Shown: in pieces, positions 55,386-63,139 of the stretch
Layout: each line of letters begins with the position of its first letter
Numbering within the stretch: position 1 is the stretch's first letter
From: Aliirhizobium smilacinae
GTDB lineage: Bacteria > Pseudomonadota > Alphaproteobacteria > Rhizobiales > Rhizobiaceae
DNA: 64,000 bases
NCBI RefSeq assembly: GCF_006335145.1
Contig: NZ_VDMN01000001.1
Location: 1,302,001 to 1,366,000, forward strand
Direction of reading: 5' to 3'
Program-made: the position numbers and the translations under genes
The notes under the pieces: model-generated
Databases searched by the model: none
What the model saw: the letters and a program-made list of their open reading frames with translations, nothing else
Told to the model about the DNA's origin: nothing

Positions 55386-56626
55386 GCACGGTCACCATCA
55401 CGATCGACCGGCTGGGCGCCCAGGGCCATGGCATTGCCGATGGCGAAGACGGTCCGGTCTATGTGCCCTATGCACTGCCCGGCGAGACGCTGGCGATCGC
55501 CCGTAACGGCGACCACGGCACGGTCATGTCCACCTCCAATCTCTCGCCGGACCGGATCGAGCCCGTCTGTCGGCATTTCGATCCCGATCGCGACAATTGC
55601 GGCGGCTGCTCGCTGCAACATCTCGCGGCACCGGCCTATCTGGCCTTCAAGCGCGGGCTCGTCATCGATGCGCTGAAATCGCGTGGGCTGACGCCGGAAG
55701 TCGGCGAAACGATCGCCTGCCATCCCGGCGAGCGACGCCGTACCGTGTTTTCCGTGCGCCGCACCGAGAAGGAACTGCTGCTCGGCTTCAACCGCGCAGA
55801 GACCAATCATATCGTTTCGATCGAGGAATGTCCCATCGCCTCGCCCGGCATCGTGGCGAGGCTCTCCGCAATCCGCACGGTCGCGGCTTCGCTTGCGCAA
55901 GGGGCGGAGACTTTCCGCCTTACCGTGCTGGAAACGCTCTCCGGACTTGATCTCGCGGCCGACGGTCTGAAGAAGCTCGACGACAAGCAGCGTCGTGCCG
56001 TGACCGAGGCAGTGCTTTCGCTGAAAGGTATCACGCGGGTTTCGGTGAATGGCGAGATCGTGCTCGAGCCGACCAAGCCGGTTATCGATTTCGGCGGCGT
56101 AAAGGTCTCCCCGCCCCCCGGTGCATTCACCCAGGCGACAAAACCTGCGGAAGAGGCGATGGCGGAACTCGTCATGAGCCATATCGGCAAGGCCAAGCGG
56201 GTGATCGATCTGTTTGCCGGTTCCGGCACGTTTTCGCTCAGGATCGCCCGCAAGGCGAAGGTGCATGCGGTCGAGGGCGAGGAGATGTCGATCAATGCGC
56301 TCGATCTGGCCGCCCGCAACACGCAGGGGCTGAAACCCGTCACCGTTGAGAAGCGCGACCTGTTCCGCCGTCCGATGACGACGAAGGAACTGAAGGTCTA
56401 TGACGCAGCCGTCTTCGACCCGCCGCGCGCCGGTGCAGAAGTGCAGGTGAAAGAGATCGTCGGCTCCGGCATCAAGACGATCGTCGCTGTCAGCTGCAAC
56501 CCGGCCACACTTGCCAGAGACCTCAGAATTCTCGTCGATGCAGGCTACCGGATTCAGTCGGTGACGCCGATCGACCAGTTCCTGTGGTCGCCGCATGTGG
56601 AGGCTGTGGCGCTGCTTTCGCGCTGA
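55382..56626 (+). CDS. TrmA/RlmD-like tRNA/rRNA 5-methyluridine methyltransferase
   Basis: A 414-residue radical-free class I SAM RNA (uracil-C5) methyltransferase. An N-terminal TRAM domain (VTITIDRLGAQGHGIADGEDGPVYVPYALPGE) is followed by the [4Fe-4S] ligands (CRHF ... NCGGCSLQHL ... later Cys in IEECPIAS) and the methyltransferase with FAGSGTFSLRIARKAKVHAVEG, PPRAGAE and the catalytic Cys in AVSCNPATLARDL. It starts with a GTG overlapping the tlyA stop codon (4-nt overlap), so the two RNA-modification genes are coupled. The exact target (23S rRNA U747/U1939 type or tRNA U54) is not decidable from sequence. Confidence 0.9.
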   Translation: MSTVTITIDRLGAQGHGIADGEDGPVYVPYALPGETLAIARNGDHGTVMSTSNLSPDRIEPVCRHFDPDRDNCGGCSLQHLAAPAYLAFKRGLVIDALKSRGLTPEVGETIACHPGERRRTVFSVRRTEKELLLGFNRAETNHIVSIEECPIASPGIVARLSAIRTVAASLAQGAETFRLTVLETLSGLDLAADGLKKLDDKQRRAVTEAVLSLKGITRVSVNGEIVLEPTKPVIDFGGVKVSPPPGAFTQATKPAEEAMAELVMSHIGKAKRVIDLFAGSGTFSLRIARKAKVHAVEGEEMSINALDLAARNTQGLKPVTVEKRDLFRRPMTTKELKVYDAAVFDPPRAGAEVQVKEIVGSGIKTIVAVSCNPATLARDLRILVDAGYRIQSVTPIDQFLWSPHVEAVALLSR

Positions 56627-56656
56627 TTAAAGGCAAACAGCCGTCCTGGTCGGGCG

Positions 56657-57412
56657 TCAGCGCTGCAGGAAAGCCTCGAAGGCGGCGCGCGCCTCGGCGC
56701 TTTTCAGACGGGCGGAAAAATGGACGAGTTCCTCGTCGATACGGGCGAGAACCTCATCGCGCGGACCACGGACGAGATCGCGGGCTATCTTCAACGCCTG
56801 GGCTGGTTTCTTGCCCAGCTCCGCGCCAATTGCCAGCGCCTCCATCTCCACCTCGTTCGGACCGACGACTTTCCAGATCAGCCCGGCCTCGAGTGCTGCC
56901 TCGGCCGAAAACCCTCCACCGGCGACCAGAAGCGCGAAGGCCCGTTGATGCCCCATGATCTTCGGCGCAAGCAGGCTTGATGCGGCTTCGGGAACCAGGC
57001 CGAGATCGACAAAGGGCGTCTTGAACAGGCTTCGGCCGGAGGCAACCGTCAGGTCACAATGAAGATTGAGTGTCGTGCCGATGCCGATCGCCAGACCGTC
57101 GACGCCCGAGACAAGCGGTTTTTCGGCCAGCGCCAGCGCCTTGATGAACAGGGCTCCGGCAGGCGGCTCGCTGGAGCCGGACATGGCGTAACCGACAAAG
57201 TCACCCATGTCGTTACCGGCGGAAAAACATCCTTCCGTACCGAAAAACACGACGGACTTCACTTCGTCATCGGCATTCGCCTGTTCGAGCGCTGCCGTCA
57301 TGCGCTGATACATGGCGGCGGTGATGGCATTCTTCTTTTCCGGCCGGTTGAAGCGGATGATCATCACACCCGGATAGGCGTCGGTACGCTCGACGATGAT
57401 ATGTTCGGTCAA
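56657..57412 (-). CDS. Enoyl-CoA hydratase/isomerase family protein
   Basis: A 251-residue crotonase-fold protein. CoA-binding and oxyanion-hole motifs are visible (FSAGNDMGDFVGYA; GVDGLAIGIGTTLNLHCDLTVASGRSLFKTPFVDLGLVPEAASSLL). The glutamates typical of hydratase active sites are present around the PEAAS region. The TTG at 57412 is chosen because GAGG lies 8 nt upstream and the family starts there; the nearest ATG (57451) overlaps the acyl-CoA dehydrogenase gene. It is directly downstream of that dehydrogenase (10 bp), so they form a fatty acid or branched-chain acyl-CoA oxidation unit. Confidence 0.88.
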   Translation of the reverse strand: MTEHIIVERTDAYPGVMIIRFNRPEKKNAITAAMYQRMTAALEQANADDEVKSVVFFGTEGCFSAGNDMGDFVGYAMSGSSEPPAGALFIKALALAEKPLVSGVDGLAIGIGTTLNLHCDLTVASGRSLFKTPFVDLGLVPEAASSLLAPKIMGHQRAFALLVAGGGFSAEAALEAGLIWKVVGPNEVEMEALAIGAELGKKPAQALKIARDLVRGPRDEVLARIDEELVHFSARLKSAEARAAFEAFLQR

Positions 57413-57422
57413 GATGTTTTCC

Positions 57423-59204
57423 TCAATCCAGAAGGCCGCGGGCCGCTGCAAGGCTGGCGGAGCCGGCGATGACGCGATCCTTCAGTGCGGAGGTCTCGGC
57501 CAGTAGGTTTTCGGCCATGAAGCGGCATAGGCTGACACGCCCGTTCCCCTCGCCGTTATCGACCGCGACCAGGCCGCCTTTGGCCAGATAGACACCGGTG
57601 AGAACGAGGCCGAACAGCCGCTGGTACGGCGTGGCGCCTGCCAGGGCATCAGCGGTGCGGCCATCCGCCTGCGCCTGAAGCAGCCAGACGGTGGCGGCTT
57701 CCAGGGCCGCGATCGCGGCGCGCAACCGGCCGCCGGTCTCGCCGAAGGACGTCTCGTCGCGCGCGGAGACTTCGTCGGCCACCTGCTTCAATTCGGCCAG
57801 CAGCCCCCTGACCTGATCGCCGCCGGAAAGCGGCAGCTTGCGGGTGACGAGGTCGATCGCCTGAATGCCGTTGGTGCCTTCATAGATCGGGGCGATGCGG
57901 GCATCACGCAGATAACGCGCGGCACCGGTCTCTTCGATGAAGCCCATGCCGCCATGGACCTGAATGCCGAGCGAGGCGACATCGACGCCGATATCGGTGG
58001 AGAAGGACTTTGCGATCGGGGTCAGAAGCGCTGCCCGCTCGGCCCAATGCTGCGCCTCCGCGCCGTCGTGATGATGAGACATATCGGTCGCATGGGCGCA
58101 GACATAACAAATCGCCCTTGCCCCTTGTGTCAGCGCCTTCATGGTGAGCAGCATCTGGGCGACATCAGGATGCTGGATGATCGGGCTCATTGTGTCTGCC
58201 GCCCAACCGGGCGCCTTGCCCTGTATGCGCTCCTTCGCAAAGGCGATCGCCTTCTGGGTGGCGGCTTCGGCAATCGCGACCCCCTGAATGCCGACTGCGA
58301 GGCGTGCGTTGTTCATCATCGTGAACATGCAGGCGAGGCCCTTGTTTTCCTCGCCGACGAGATAACCGACCGCGCCCCATTCCTCACCGAACCGGCCATC
58401 GCCGAAAATCATCGTGCAGGTGGGAGAGCCGTGAATGCCGAGCTTGTGTTCGATCGAATGGCAGAGAACATCGTTGCGCTCGCCCAGCGAACCATCCTCG
58501 TTCACCAGGAATTTCGGCACCAGAAACAGCGAGATGCCCCGTGTGCCGGCCGGTGCATCCGGCAGACGTGCGAGCACGAGATGAATGATGTTGTCGGCGA
58601 CATCATGTTCGCCCCAGGTGATGAAGATCTTCTGGCCGAAGATGCGGTAGGTGCCGTCGTCGCGCGGCTCGGCGCGGGCCTTCAGCACTCCGAGATCCGA
58701 ACCGGCATGCGGTTCGGTCAGGTTCATCGTGCCGGTCCACTCGCCGGACACCATTTTTTCCAGAAAGACTTCCTTGAGAGAATCCGAGCCATGGGCGGCA
58801 AGCGCCTCGATCGCACCCATCGTCAGTGTCGGGGCGAGTGCAAAGGCCATGGAGGCGGAGTTCCACATTTCCAGCGCTGCGACGTTGAGCATATGCGGCA
58901 GGTTCTGGCCGCCATAGGCTTCCGGTGCGGTGAGACCGTTCCAGCCGCCTTCACGCCAGCGGCGGTAAAGATCGGGCCATCCCTTCGGCGTTTTCACTTC
59001 GCCGTCGTCTAGTTTTGCGCCTTCGCGATCGCCTTTTTCGCCCAGTGGTGCGATTTCGCCTGACGCGAAACGGCCGGCTTCTTCGAGGATCGCCGCCACC
59101 AGATCGCTGCTGAGGTCGCCGAAGCGCCCTTCCTCCAATGCACCGGAAAGACCGGCAACGTGATTCAATGTGAAGGCGATCTCCTCCACCGGGGCGCTGT
59201 ACAT
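57423..59204 (-). CDS. Acyl-CoA dehydrogenase, long (593-residue) type
   Basis: A 593-residue FAD-dependent acyl-CoA dehydrogenase of the long form with an extra C-terminal segment (AidB/DmdC-like architecture). Visible: an N-terminal domain with EVKTPKGWPDLYRRWREGGWNGLTAPEAYGG, the FAD-binding FALAPTLTMGAIEALAAHGSDSLKE and MNLTEPHAGSDLGVLKARA, the acyl-CoA dehydrogenase middle domain, and the C-terminal SLGIQVHGGMGFIEETGAARYLRDARIAPIYEGTNGIQAIDLVTRKL (with catalytic Glu in YEGTNGIQ). Substrate range is uncertain. It is transcribed ahead of an enoyl-CoA hydratase gene from a promoter region containing a LiuR-like palindrome. Confidence 0.92.
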   Translation of the reverse strand: MYSAPVEEIAFTLNHVAGLSGALEEGRFGDLSSDLVAAILEEAGRFASGEIAPLGEKGDREGAKLDDGEVKTPKGWPDLYRRWREGGWNGLTAPEAYGGQNLPHMLNVAALEMWNSASMAFALAPTLTMGAIEALAAHGSDSLKEVFLEKMVSGEWTGTMNLTEPHAGSDLGVLKARAEPRDDGTYRIFGQKIFITWGEHDVADNIIHLVLARLPDAPAGTRGISLFLVPKFLVNEDGSLGERNDVLCHSIEHKLGIHGSPTCTMIFGDGRFGEEWGAVGYLVGEENKGLACMFTMMNNARLAVGIQGVAIAEAATQKAIAFAKERIQGKAPGWAADTMSPIIQHPDVAQMLLTMKALTQGARAICYVCAHATDMSHHHDGAEAQHWAERAALLTPIAKSFSTDIGVDVASLGIQVHGGMGFIEETGAARYLRDARIAPIYEGTNGIQAIDLVTRKLPLSGGDQVRGLLAELKQVADEVSARDETSFGETGGRLRAAIAALEAATVWLLQAQADGRTADALAGATPYQRLFGLVLTGVYLAKGGLVAVDNGEGNGRVSLCRFMAENLLAETSALKDRVIAGSASLAAARGLLD

Positions 59205-59257
59205 GTGATCCTCCTCATCATCCGTGCAGCCTTGCCTCTCCAGACAAGAACCTACCT

Positions 59258-59273
59258 TTTACGTAAACGTAAA
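59258..59273. promoter_or_regulatory. LiuR-like operator palindrome upstream of acyl-CoA dehydrogenase
   Basis: TTTACGT-AA-ACGTAAA: perfect 7-bp arms separated by 2 bp, 54 bp upstream of the acyl-CoA dehydrogenase start codon. The pattern resembles the ACGT-rich palindromes recognised by MerR-family LiuR regulators of branched-chain amino acid and fatty acid degradation genes in proteobacteria. The regulator gene is not in the window. Confidence 0.6.
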
Positions 59274-59419
59274 TATGGTTGTCAATCGGATGGTTGTTCC
59301 ATCATGAAGCAGTCGCGTTTTAGGGGAAAGCGAAATGATAAACCGCAATCAGCGCGGCACGCTAAAGATTCCTTCGCGAGTTTGACGTAGAACGTCGTCA
59401 GGATACCGGAGTTCTTGTG

Positions 59420-60424
59420 ATGGATACGCCACCGCTGATGACGCCTGCCATTCCCGGCCTCGTCTGGGCCTATCGTTTCGATGCGCCGACGCGATCCTGC
59501 ATCCGGCTTCCGCTTGAAACGACGTCTTCGCAACTGGCGGTCGAAGACGGTTTTCTATGGCTGCATCTGAGCCTTGCCGACAGCCGGGTACCGGCGTTTC
59601 TCGAAAACCTGCCTGGCGTGACACCGCCGGCGCTTGCCGCTCTCACGACACGCGATACACATGCGGCGATCATTCTCGACGAACAGCTGATCTATGGCAC
59701 GCTGATCGATTTCCAGAAGGAATTCGACAGCGAAACACGCGATATTGGCTGGCTGCATTTCTTCGTTTCGGACCGCCTCATCATCACCACACGGCTGCAG
59801 CCGCTTCGCTCCATCGACAGGCTGAAGTCCCAGATGGAGAAGAATGCCGCCCGCTACAAACGGCCGATCGACGTGTTCGAGACGCTGGTGGCGGAATTCC
59901 AGCGGACGCTGATCTCGCTGGTCATGGAGCTGACGGAAGAGCTGAACCTGATCGAGGATTTCGTCTACGACAACGCACCCCGCGACGAACGCCGCAAGCT
60001 TGCGCCCGTCCGCCGCACCGTGGTGCGGCTGCACCGGCATTTGCGAACCGTCCTGACGCTGATGCGACGCGCTGCAGCTTCCGACGAGGATGACATGCCG
60101 GACGGTTTCGACGATGCGGCGGCGCGACTGATCGGCCGGCTGGAGGCGGTGGACCACGACGTCTACGCTCTGCAGGAGCGGGCACGCCTGCTGCACGAGG
60201 AAATCGATTCCAAGCTGTCATCGGAAACCAACCGCCACCTCTACATCCTGTCGCTGATGACTGCTTTCCTGCTGCCGCCATCGCTTGTTACCGGCTTTTT
60301 CGGGATGAACACGGATGGCCTGCCTTTCGCGCATCTGGAACACGGCACGCTGTTCGCCTTCGGCGCGATCGGGCTTTCGGTCGCTGCCGCATGGTGGCTA
60401 CTGCGCCGTGTCGGCATACTCTGA
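59420..60424 (+). CDS. zntB: ZntB-like zinc/magnesium transporter (CorA superfamily)
   Basis: A 334-residue CorA-superfamily membrane protein. A long cytoplasmic N-terminal domain ends in coiled-coil helices (about 130-260), then two C-terminal TM helices with the GMN motif (FFGMNTDGLPF) at the pore mouth. The LPPSLVTGFFGMN region is typical of ZntB, which moves Zn2+ and probably other divalent cations with protons. The ATG at 59420 has GGAG 8 nt upstream; an in-frame GTG immediately precedes it. It is a single-gene unit, divergent from the acyl-CoA dehydrogenase operon. Confidence 0.9.
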   Translation: MDTPPLMTPAIPGLVWAYRFDAPTRSCIRLPLETTSSQLAVEDGFLWLHLSLADSRVPAFLENLPGVTPPALAALTTRDTHAAIILDEQLIYGTLIDFQKEFDSETRDIGWLHFFVSDRLIITTRLQPLRSIDRLKSQMEKNAARYKRPIDVFETLVAEFQRTLISLVMELTEELNLIEDFVYDNAPRDERRKLAPVRRTVVRLHRHLRTVLTLMRRAAASDEDDMPDGFDDAAARLIGRLEAVDHDVYALQERARLLHEEIDSKLSSETNRHLYILSLMTAFLLPPSLVTGFFGMNTDGLPFAHLEHGTLFAFGAIGLSVAAAWWLLRRVGIL

Positions 60425-60430
60425 AACGAC

Positions 60431-60452
60431 AAAACCCGCGCCGGAGCGCGGG
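60431..60452 (-). terminator. Terminator of the first BA14K gene
   Basis: On the minus strand a 7-bp GC stem (CCCGCGC/GCGCGGG, 60435-60452, 4-nt loop) is followed by TTTT (60434-60431), 30 bp after the stop codon of the BA14K gene at 60482. The same hairpin lies 10 bp after zntB on the plus strand and could serve both convergent genes. Confidence 0.75.
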
Positions 60453-60481
60453 TCTGATAATTTCGGCCCGAGCGCCCTACC

Positions 60482-60955
60482 TCAGTAGTAGGGCGAATAA
60501 CAGGTCTGGCGTGGGCCGTTATAGGGCTGGAACGAGTTCGAATAGGCGTCGTAGGACCGGTAACGGCCAGAACACCATTCGTAGTGGCGCGGATTGAGAC
60601 CACCGCCGCCGCTATAGGCGGGTCTCGGCGCAGGCTCGACATAACGAGGCTGCGAGGCGATCGCACCGCCGATGATCGCACCGGCGCCGAAGGCTGCCAG
60701 CGGATACCAGTAACCATCGCTATGACGGCGATAGCCATCGCGATGATAACGGTAGCCGCGCTGACCGCCGTACCAGCCGCGGCGCGGGCCATCGCCACGC
60801 CAGCCGCGGTCGCGGTAATATTGCACGTTGCTGACGTCGGATACGACCGGTGCATTCGGTACAGCCGGGAGCGGCAGCGCCTGCGCGCTTCCCAAGGAGC
60901 CAGCCAGCACGAGTGCCGAGACGGCTGCGACAGCAAATTTCCTGAACAGAGGCAT
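60482..60955 (-). CDS. BA14K family exported protein (copy 1)
   Basis: A 157-residue exported protein of the BA14K family, named after a Brucella immunoreactive protein. Signal peptide about residues 1-27 (MPLFRKFAVAAVSALVLAGSLGSAQA). The middle is rich in Arg, Gly and Tyr (GWYGGQRGYRYHRDGYRRHSDG). A glycine-rich TM-like segment (PLAAFGAGAIIGGAIA) precedes the family's C-terminal domain HYEWCSGRYRSYDAYSNSFQPYNGPRQTCYS with two conserved cysteines. The ATG at 60955 is chosen for GGAG 9 nt upstream; an ATG at 60970 is alternative. Role is unknown; probably in the envelope. Confidence 0.85.
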   Translation of the reverse strand: MPLFRKFAVAAVSALVLAGSLGSAQALPLPAVPNAPVVSDVSNVQYYRDRGWRGDGPRRGWYGGQRGYRYHRDGYRRHSDGYWYPLAAFGAGAIIGGAIASQPRYVEPAPRPAYSGGGGLNPRHYEWCSGRYRSYDAYSNSFQPYNGPRQTCYSPYY

Positions 60956-61087
60956 TTCCAAATTCTCCATCCCGCGATTGAAATAAGTCAGGTGACGCCT
61001 CCCGCGCCTCCAACCCTTACGATAGCCACCAAACATTCCACAACGCTAGGATTTTTATCCTGAATGGATAATGCGCGCGAAAATGTG

Positions 61088-61118
61088 AAAGCCCGGCCGC
61101 AAGAGCGTCCGGGCTTTT
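61088..61118 (-). terminator. Hairpin downstream of the second BA14K gene
   Basis: AAAGCCCGG (61088-61096) pairs with CCGGGCTTT (61109-61117), with a 12-nt loop. On the minus strand it lies 16 bp after the stop codon of the gene at 61134 and is followed by a short TTT run, so it is a plausible terminator. Confidence 0.6.
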
Positions 61119-61133
61119 GGTCTTCAGATCGAT

Positions 61134-61586
61134 TTACCTCGGCGAAACGCACGAGCGGCGAACGCCAGCGCTGGCGACGTAGGTGTTGTCCGAAGCGCGG
61201 TAAGTCCGGTAGCGGCTGGCACACCACTGTACGTGGCTGCTGCCGGAAGCGCGGGGCTGGCTGTTGATGGCACCGCCGATGATTGCACCGGTGGCGAAAG
61301 CGGCCAGCGGGAACCAGTAACCGTTATGCTGGCGATAACCGCGGCGATGTTCGCGGTAGCCGCGGTGGCCATTGTAGTAACCGCGACGGTTATCGCGACG
61401 CTCGCGATAATACCTGCGGTCGCGATCATCGCGACGATACTGGACCTCGGTCGCCTGAACGGACGATGTCTGGACCGCCATGGGTGCAGAAGGTGTCAGC
61501 GGCATGGCGGAAGCTGGAATGAAACTCGTGGCAAGAACTGCCGCCGCCGTCAGGGCGGTGGCAATACGCATGCGAAATGCGGTCAT
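61134..61586 (-). CDS. BA14K family exported protein (copy 2)
   Basis: A 150-residue BA14K paralogue. Signal peptide about residues 1-26 (MTAFRMRIATALTAAAVLATSFIPASA), then a region extremely rich in Arg and Tyr (VQYRRDDRDRRYYRERRDNRRG), a Gly-rich hydrophobic segment (PLAAFATGAIIGGAIN) and the family C-terminus HVQWCASRYRTYRASDNTYVASAGVRRSCVS. Same layout as the neighbouring gene 179 bp away, so the pair arose by tandem duplication followed by divergence. The ATG at 61586 has GAGG 9 nt upstream. Confidence 0.85.
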   Translation of the reverse strand: MTAFRMRIATALTAAAVLATSFIPASAMPLTPSAPMAVQTSSVQATEVQYRRDDRDRRYYRERRDNRRGYYNGHRGYREHRRGYRQHNGYWFPLAAFATGAIIGGAINSQPRASGSSHVQWCASRYRTYRASDNTYVASAGVRRSCVSPR

Positions 61587-61664
61587 GGAATGTTTCCTCA
61601 AATGTAGATCAGCGGTCTAAAACGCGAGATATTCCAATTTGTTCCAGACGATCGACAGGCCCGC

Positions 61665-62096
61665 TCATCTAAAGCGATTTCCTTGTTCGCCGGTATCATC
61701 GTAGGCCTGCCGACTTTCTTCGATACGGGGGAGATTGTCCCTGATCCAGAGATTGAGACCTTGAAGCGAGGCCAATATGCCAGCCCCCAATCCGGTCAGT
61801 TCATATTCGACACGTGGAGGAACCTCGGGAAAATAATGGCGCTTCACGAAGCCGTCGCGTTCCAGATTACGCAAAGTCAGCGTCAGCATGCGCTGGGTAA
61901 TCCCGTCAGTCTTCCTCTTGAGATCGGAGAAGCGCAGCCTGCGCTTTTCAGCAAGAGAAAGGCGCCAGATGACCTCGATGGTCCATTTGTCGCCGAGGCG
62001 CGCGCATATCCCGTTCGACGGCTGCGGCAAAAAACTGCGAGCACTTTCCGTCTGCTTGTCCGATCCGCTCTGGCTTGACGTGTCCAAAAGTATCAC
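61665..62096 (-). CDS. HxlR family transcriptional regulator
   Basis: A 143-residue winged-helix repressor or activator of the HxlR family. The core is NGICARLGDKWTIEVIWRLSLAEKRRLRFSDLKRKTDGITQRMLTLTLRNLERDGFVKRHYFPEVPPRVEYELTGLG. The GTG at 62096 is preferred: a -35/-10-like pair on the minus strand (TTGAAA at 62144-62139, CTATTT at 62120-62115) would place transcription just upstream, while the only ATG (62174) lies inside that promoter. Unlike many HxlR proteins it lacks an N-terminal sensing cysteine near the start. It is divergent from an NmrA-type gene that it likely controls. Confidence 0.88.
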   Translation of the reverse strand: MILLDTSSQSGSDKQTESARSFLPQPSNGICARLGDKWTIEVIWRLSLAEKRRLRFSDLKRKTDGITQRMLTLTLRNLERDGFVKRHYFPEVPPRVEYELTGLGAGILASLQGLNLWIRDNLPRIEESRQAYDDTGEQGNRFR

Positions 62097-62186
62097 CCCT
62101 GTGCCCGAGGCTAAAAATAGTGCCGTCTTCCGGCAGCGTTTCAACAGTATATATGGGGACCCCGTGTTCACCACGAGGGTTTTCAG

Positions 62187-63086
62187 ATGAAGGAATATAA
62201 ACTTACGATCCTGGTGTTCGGCGCCACGGGCCGGCAGGGCGGTGCGGTTGTCCGTGCCCTGACAAAGGCCGGCTGGCCAGTTCGTGCGCTGGTGCGCGAT
62301 TGCGCTGCAGCGAAGTCAGCGGCTCTTCGTGAAGCGGGCGTCGAACTGGTAGAGGGGTCGTTTGACGATATCGATGCGATCCGCTCTGCCATGAACAATA
62401 CCCATGGCGTATTCAGCGTGCTGCCGGGCAATCTGGCCGAGGCGGAAGAGATACGCATAGGATGCGCGATCGCGGATCTTGCCGCCGAAAGAGGTGTCGC
62501 CCATCTCGTTTATTCTTCCGGCGCCAGTTCGGGTGATACGCCGACCGGCGTGGCCCGTTTCGACGCCAAACCGCGGATCGAAGCACATATCCGCGGGCTT
62601 CCAGTGACGGCGACGATCATCAGGCCGATGATCTTCATGGACATGCTGGTCAATTCCACATTCGGCCTGTCGGAAGGACGTTACACCTTTTTCCTGAGGC
62701 CGGAGCAATCGATGCAGATCGTTGCCGTCGACGACATCGGGAAATCCGTCGCTGCGATCTTTTCCGACCGGATGCGGTTTGGCGGAAAGACGGTGAAGCT
62801 CGCCAGCGATACGGTGACCGGCCGCGAATTGGGAATTATCTTCAGCGAGGCCGCTGGCCACCCGATCGTCTATTCCCGCTTTGCTGAGGAGGTTCTGGCC
62901 GCCAACAACGATCTGGCCCAGCTTGCTGCGTTGCTGGATGATGGACCGCTGGCAGATCATGTGGACCTCGACCTGATGCGCGACATCAATCCGGAGATCG
63001 TGTCGTTTCGATCCTGGCTCAAGGACGCCGGACGTCAGGCCTTCGATACGGCAATCGGAAAAGATCGCGATACGCTCCAGGTTTGA
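62187..63086 (+). CDS. NmrA-like NAD(P)-binding protein
   Basis: A 299-residue atypical short-chain-dehydrogenase fold protein of the NmrA family, redox-sensing or reductive. Rossmann motif ILVFGATGRQGGAVVRALTKAGWPVRALVRD; later SFDDIDAIRSAMNNTHGVFSVLPG and VAHLVYSSGASSG (the position of the SDR catalytic Tyr is changed, as usual for NmrA). QSMQIVAVDDIGKSVAAIF is the family's C-terminal block. It is divergent from an HxlR regulator, a common pairing for stress-inducible oxidoreductases. Confidence 0.9.
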   Translation: MKEYKLTILVFGATGRQGGAVVRALTKAGWPVRALVRDCAAAKSAALREAGVELVEGSFDDIDAIRSAMNNTHGVFSVLPGNLAEAEEIRIGCAIADLAAERGVAHLVYSSGASSGDTPTGVARFDAKPRIEAHIRGLPVTATIIRPMIFMDMLVNSTFGLSEGRYTFFLRPEQSMQIVAVDDIGKSVAAIFSDRMRFGGKTVKLASDTVTGRELGIIFSEAAGHPIVYSRFAEEVLAANNDLAQLAALLDDGPLADHVDLDLMRDINPEIVSFRSWLKDAGRQAFDTAIGKDRDTLQV

Positions 63087-63096
63087 AAGCCGCGTG

Positions 63097-63125
63097 TTCG
63101 CAGCGTGCATGCGGCACGCTGCGAA
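63097..63125. terminator. Perfect 12-bp hairpin between convergent genes
   Basis: TTCGCAGCGTGC (63097-63108) and GCACGCTGCGAA (63114-63125) form a perfect 12-bp stem with a 5-nt loop between the NmrA gene and the oncoming Rieske oxygenase gene. It has no T tract in either direction, so it may slow polymerases or protect 3' ends. Confidence 0.6.
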
Positions 63126-63139
63126 GAGATCGTTTCAGC

